A stretch of 7,620 nucleotides of DNA, taken from assembly GCA_937902445.1 (NCBI GenBank), contig CALELJ010000188.1, positions 1 to 7,620 on the forward strand, in the 5' to 3' direction. The translations under genes and the position numbers were made by a program. The notes beneath the pieces are model-generated. The model did no database searches. It was given only the letters and a program-made list of their open reading frames with translations, and was not told where the DNA came from. The stretch is from an uncultured Treponema sp. GTDB lineage: Bacteria > Spirochaetota > Spirochaetia > Treponematales > Treponemataceae. Shown piece by piece: positions 5,710-7,620 of the stretch (within the stretch, counting starts at the first letter, position 1; each line of letters opens with the position of its first letter).

Positions 5710-6531
5710 GTGATAGACCCGAATAAACTGTATCAACTGCAGCCTGGACAGAAAAGGCGCAAACTTGCCCTTACCTTTGGAGAACTTGAGCGTGACATTG
5801 CGGGAATTCCTGAACCTGGGATGGAATACAATTTTACGCGCATGACAAGGGAAGAGTATACAAAAACAGTTGCCCGCATTGTCCTTGAGGATCCCCAGCT
5901 CCCGTCAGAAACAGCCGTCGAATTGAAAAAGCTTCTGGATATGGAGCCTTTTGACGAGCGTCGTGTATGCAATTTTGCACGCAATTCGCTTCTTGCCCTA
6001 ATCGGAACTTTCCCGGCAGAATGGGATCTTGTTATTGCTCCCCACAGCAGCGACAGACTTACTGTTGAAAAAAGAAATTTCTTCAAGGGTGTGAGTGTCT
6101 ATGCGGAGGATATAAGAAGTCCTTTCAACATCGGTTCCATTTTCAGAACTGCGGAAGCCATGGGTTGTGAAAGCGTCTATATTTCCCCAAACTGCACCGA
6201 TCCTTCCCAAAGCAAGGCCGTGAGAAGCGGTATGGGATGCATTGAGACTCTGGGCTATACAAGATGTTCCCTTGATGAGCTTCCGGAAGATAAACCGGTT
6301 TTTGTTCTTGAGACAGGCGGAACTCCAATCAGCGAATTTGAATTTCCGGATGAAGGAATAGTAATCATAGGTTCAGAAGAACTTGGTGTAAGTCCTGAAG
6401 CCTTGAAAAGAGCCAGCTATGGACGTGTCACCATTCCCATGACGGGGCTCAAGGCAAGCCTGAATGTTGGCGTTGCCTTTGGAATTCTGATGCAGGCCTG
6501 GGTTGAGGCATTGAGAAAACGAAATAAGTAG
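5710..6531 (+). CDS. SpoU/TrmH family RNA 2'-O-methyltransferase, 273 aa
   Basis: SPOUT-class, AdoMet-dependent enzyme predicted to methylate a ribose 2'-OH in tRNA or rRNA. The three knot motifs are intact: motif 1 with DIRSPFNIGSIFRTAEAMG (134-152, Asn140 and the conserved Arg146), motif 2 IVIIGSEELG (217-226), and motif 3 IPMTGLKASLNVGVAFGIL (242-260, with Ser250-Leu-Asn-Val). The first ~125 residues, rich in charged residues, do not resemble the L30e-like substrate domain of RlmB and are not recognised. Translation starts at GTG 5710; TGAGGA (5695-5700) ends 9 bases before it, and the next in-frame Met is residue 38. It begins 27 bp after the pseudo-dehydrogenase, so an operon is likely. 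Which RNA and nucleotide it modifies cannot be read from the sequence, so no gene symbol is given. Confidence 0.9.
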   Translation: MIDPNKLYQLQPGQKRRKLALTFGELERDIAGIPEPGMEYNFTRMTREEYTKTVARIVLEDPQLPSETAVELKKLLDMEPFDERRVCNFARNSLLALIGTFPAEWDLVIAPHSSDRLTVEKRNFFKGVSVYAEDIRSPFNIGSIFRTAEAMGCESVYISPNCTDPSQSKAVRSGMGCIETLGYTRCSLDELPEDKPVFVLETGGTPISEFEFPDEGIVIIGSEELGVSPEALKRASYGRVTIPMTGLKASLNVGVAFGILMQAWVEALRKRNK

Positions 6532-6542
6532 GATTATGAAAA

Positions 6543-7620
6543 TCAGCGCTTGAAAGACGAAGACAGTCTTTCTGAAATGGTCTGGAACTGTTCTTCCGAT
6601 GTGATTTCAAGAGAGGACAGGATTTCCGGATCGATCTGCTGGTAGTCGACACGGCCTTCCTCGTAGTGGGTCATCAAATCAGCCAGGTATATGATTTTTG
6701 CAAGCTGCCTTGAATCTTCTGGTGCATTTTCCGGATTATGGTGATATCTGAGAACGTCAATGATGACTTTAGGGAAATTCCATTTTTCAGCGATAAGTGC
6801 ACCGATTTCCCCGTGGTTGCATCCTGCTACAAGGCTTTCAAAAATCTGCTTTGAGAAGCCCTTCCTTGAACAAATTTCATCCATCTTTGCAATTGTTTCC
6901 GGCTTTGTGTTTTCGAAAACAATTTTTCCCATATCATGGAGAAGTCCGCAGACATAACTGTCATCAATATCGGATTTAATTTTTTTGCTGAGGTTGCGGG
7001 CAAGATTGTAGGCGTAGAATCCAACCTGATAGCTGTGGTCCCAGAGTTTCTTGCTGGTATCCGAAGAATTTGCTACAAGATTTTCCATGGAACCGATGGA
7101 GAACAGAAGGTTTTTGATTCCGCGAAGTCCGGCATATTTTACGGCATCCTCAATGCTGTGGCATGGATGTGGAAGCATGTAGGCGGCGGAGTTGACCATT
7201 TTTAAAAGTTCACCAGTGAGGGAAACATCGTTTGAAATTTTCATTGCGATGTCGCTCATCTTGCTTGTAGGTGAATTTATAAGGTTGTTGATCTGCGTAA
7301 TGTTCTCTGGGAAGTCAGGAAGACCCTCTATCTGGTTTGCGAATTCCTTTGTAATCGCAGAAATGTTTTCAGTTACTGACTGTGAGAGCGGAATGATGAT
7401 TCGGTTGATTGTCTCACCGTTCTCACTGAGTATCTGGTAATTGTCTTCATTGAGCCCGAATTTTCTTAGGATCAGGATCATAATTACAAGACCAAGGCCG
7501 GCACCTTCCGATTCATCGATAAGGTGGGTGAATCCTTCCTCAACTGAAGTATACATCTGGGCACGGGTGATCTTGTCGTGGATTCTTTTATATTCATGCA
7601 CAGTAAGTTCAGCCCTGTTG
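6543..7620 (-). CDS. GHKL-ATPase-like/HDOD fusion signalling protein, C-terminal 358 residues (5' end outside window)
   Basis: The frame is open through the window edge (six codons, NRAELT, precede a GTG at 7601). The sequence before and after that GTG forms one domain, so the GTG is not taken as the start. The first part resembles the end of a histidine-kinase-type ATP-binding domain, with a G-box GAGLGL encoded at 7488-7505 and a closing strand INRIIIPL. Next comes an HDOD domain (about 7322-7077; LPDFPENI, ISNDVSLTGELLKMVNSAAY, LGI-like LRGIKNLLFS). A following HD-type helical part keeps WDHS (His at 7037), GLLHDMGK (6938-6933), NHGEIGALIAEKW (His at 6815) and RYHH (6743-6738). Predicted as a cytoplasmic signalling protein. 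It converges on the methyltransferase with 11 bp between stop codons. Whether the HD residues give phosphohydrolase activity, and whether the ATPase part is active, cannot be judged here. Confidence 0.85.
   Translation of the reverse strand, partial: NRAELTVHEYKRIHDKITRAQMYTSVEEGFTHLIDESEGAGLGLVIMILILRKFGLNEDNYQILSENGETINRIIIPLSQSVTENISAITKEFANQIEGLPDFPENITQINNLINSPTSKMSDIAMKISNDVSLTGELLKMVNSAAYMLPHPCHSIEDAVKYAGLRGIKNLLFSIGSMENLVANSSDTSKKLWDHSYQVGFYAYNLARNLSKKIKSDIDDSYVCGLLHDMGKIVFENTKPETIAKMDEICSRKGFSKQIFESLVAGCNHGEIGALIAEKWNFPKVIIDVLRYHHNPENAPEDSRQLAKIIYLADLMTHYEEGRVDYQQIDPEILSSLEITSEEQFQTISERLSSSFKR
6552..6572. other. Hairpin at the convergent gene junction
   Basis: GAAAGAC (6552-6558) and GTCTTTC (6566-6572) form a perfect 7-bp inverted repeat with a seven-base loop. 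It lies in the last codons of the minus-strand HDOD gene, about 20 bases beyond the methyltransferase stop. Neither strand has a convincing T run after it, so it is at most a weak bidirectional terminator or RNA-stabilising stem. Confidence 0.3.

Noticed and set aside
5733..6086. 117-codon minus-strand open frame opposite the SpoU methyltransferase
   Set aside because: Antisense shadow of a well-supported coding gene with no ribosome site or recognisable domain.

Overview
The window looks like a chromosomal housekeeping region of a flagellated spirochaete, most likely a Treponema. This rests on gene content and style: moderate GC, short spacers, an FtsK/SpoIIIE motor with a very acidic linker, a FlgM anti-sigma-28 factor, sigma-28-like promoters and an HDOD signalling protein. 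No rRNA, tRNA, CRISPR array, insertion sequence or phage gene is visible, and no genus-specific marker proves the assignment.

Left block, minus strand (1-3289): a complete ftsK (122-3289) is followed 28 bp downstream by the first 31 codons of an OppF/DppF-like ABC transporter ATPase (1-93), which runs off the window. A compact divergent control region (3290-3395) separates ftsK from the plus-strand genes. It holds a candidate sigma-28 promoter facing ftsK and a good sigma-70-type promoter facing rsmI. The rsmI promoter would start transcription almost exactly on the conserved GTG start of rsmI, which suggests a leaderless message.

Middle block, plus strand (3396-4467): rsmI (16S rRNA C1402 2'-O-methyltransferase) and flgM are separated by one base. 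A near-consensus sigma-28 promoter (TAAACTTT-N11-TCCGATAA) lies in the last codons of rsmI and points at flgM, as expected for an anti-sigma factor controlled by its own target. A strong intrinsic terminator closes the unit.

Right block (4531-7620): a full-length member of the iron-containing alcohol dehydrogenase family has lost every metal-ligand residue and has altered nucleotide-binding loops, so it is probably a pseudoenzyme with another job. It is followed 27 bp later by a SpoU/TrmH-type RNA 2'-O-methyltransferase with an unrecognised N-terminal domain. Facing them on the minus strand, with 11 bp between stop codons, is the C-terminal part of a regulator that fuses a GHKL-like ATPase module to an HDOD/HD module.

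The points most worth checking are the degenerate dehydrogenase, the pair of sigma-28-like promoters sharing the same TCCGATAAT element (one driving flgM), the leaderless rsmI start, and the ATPase-HDOD fusion.
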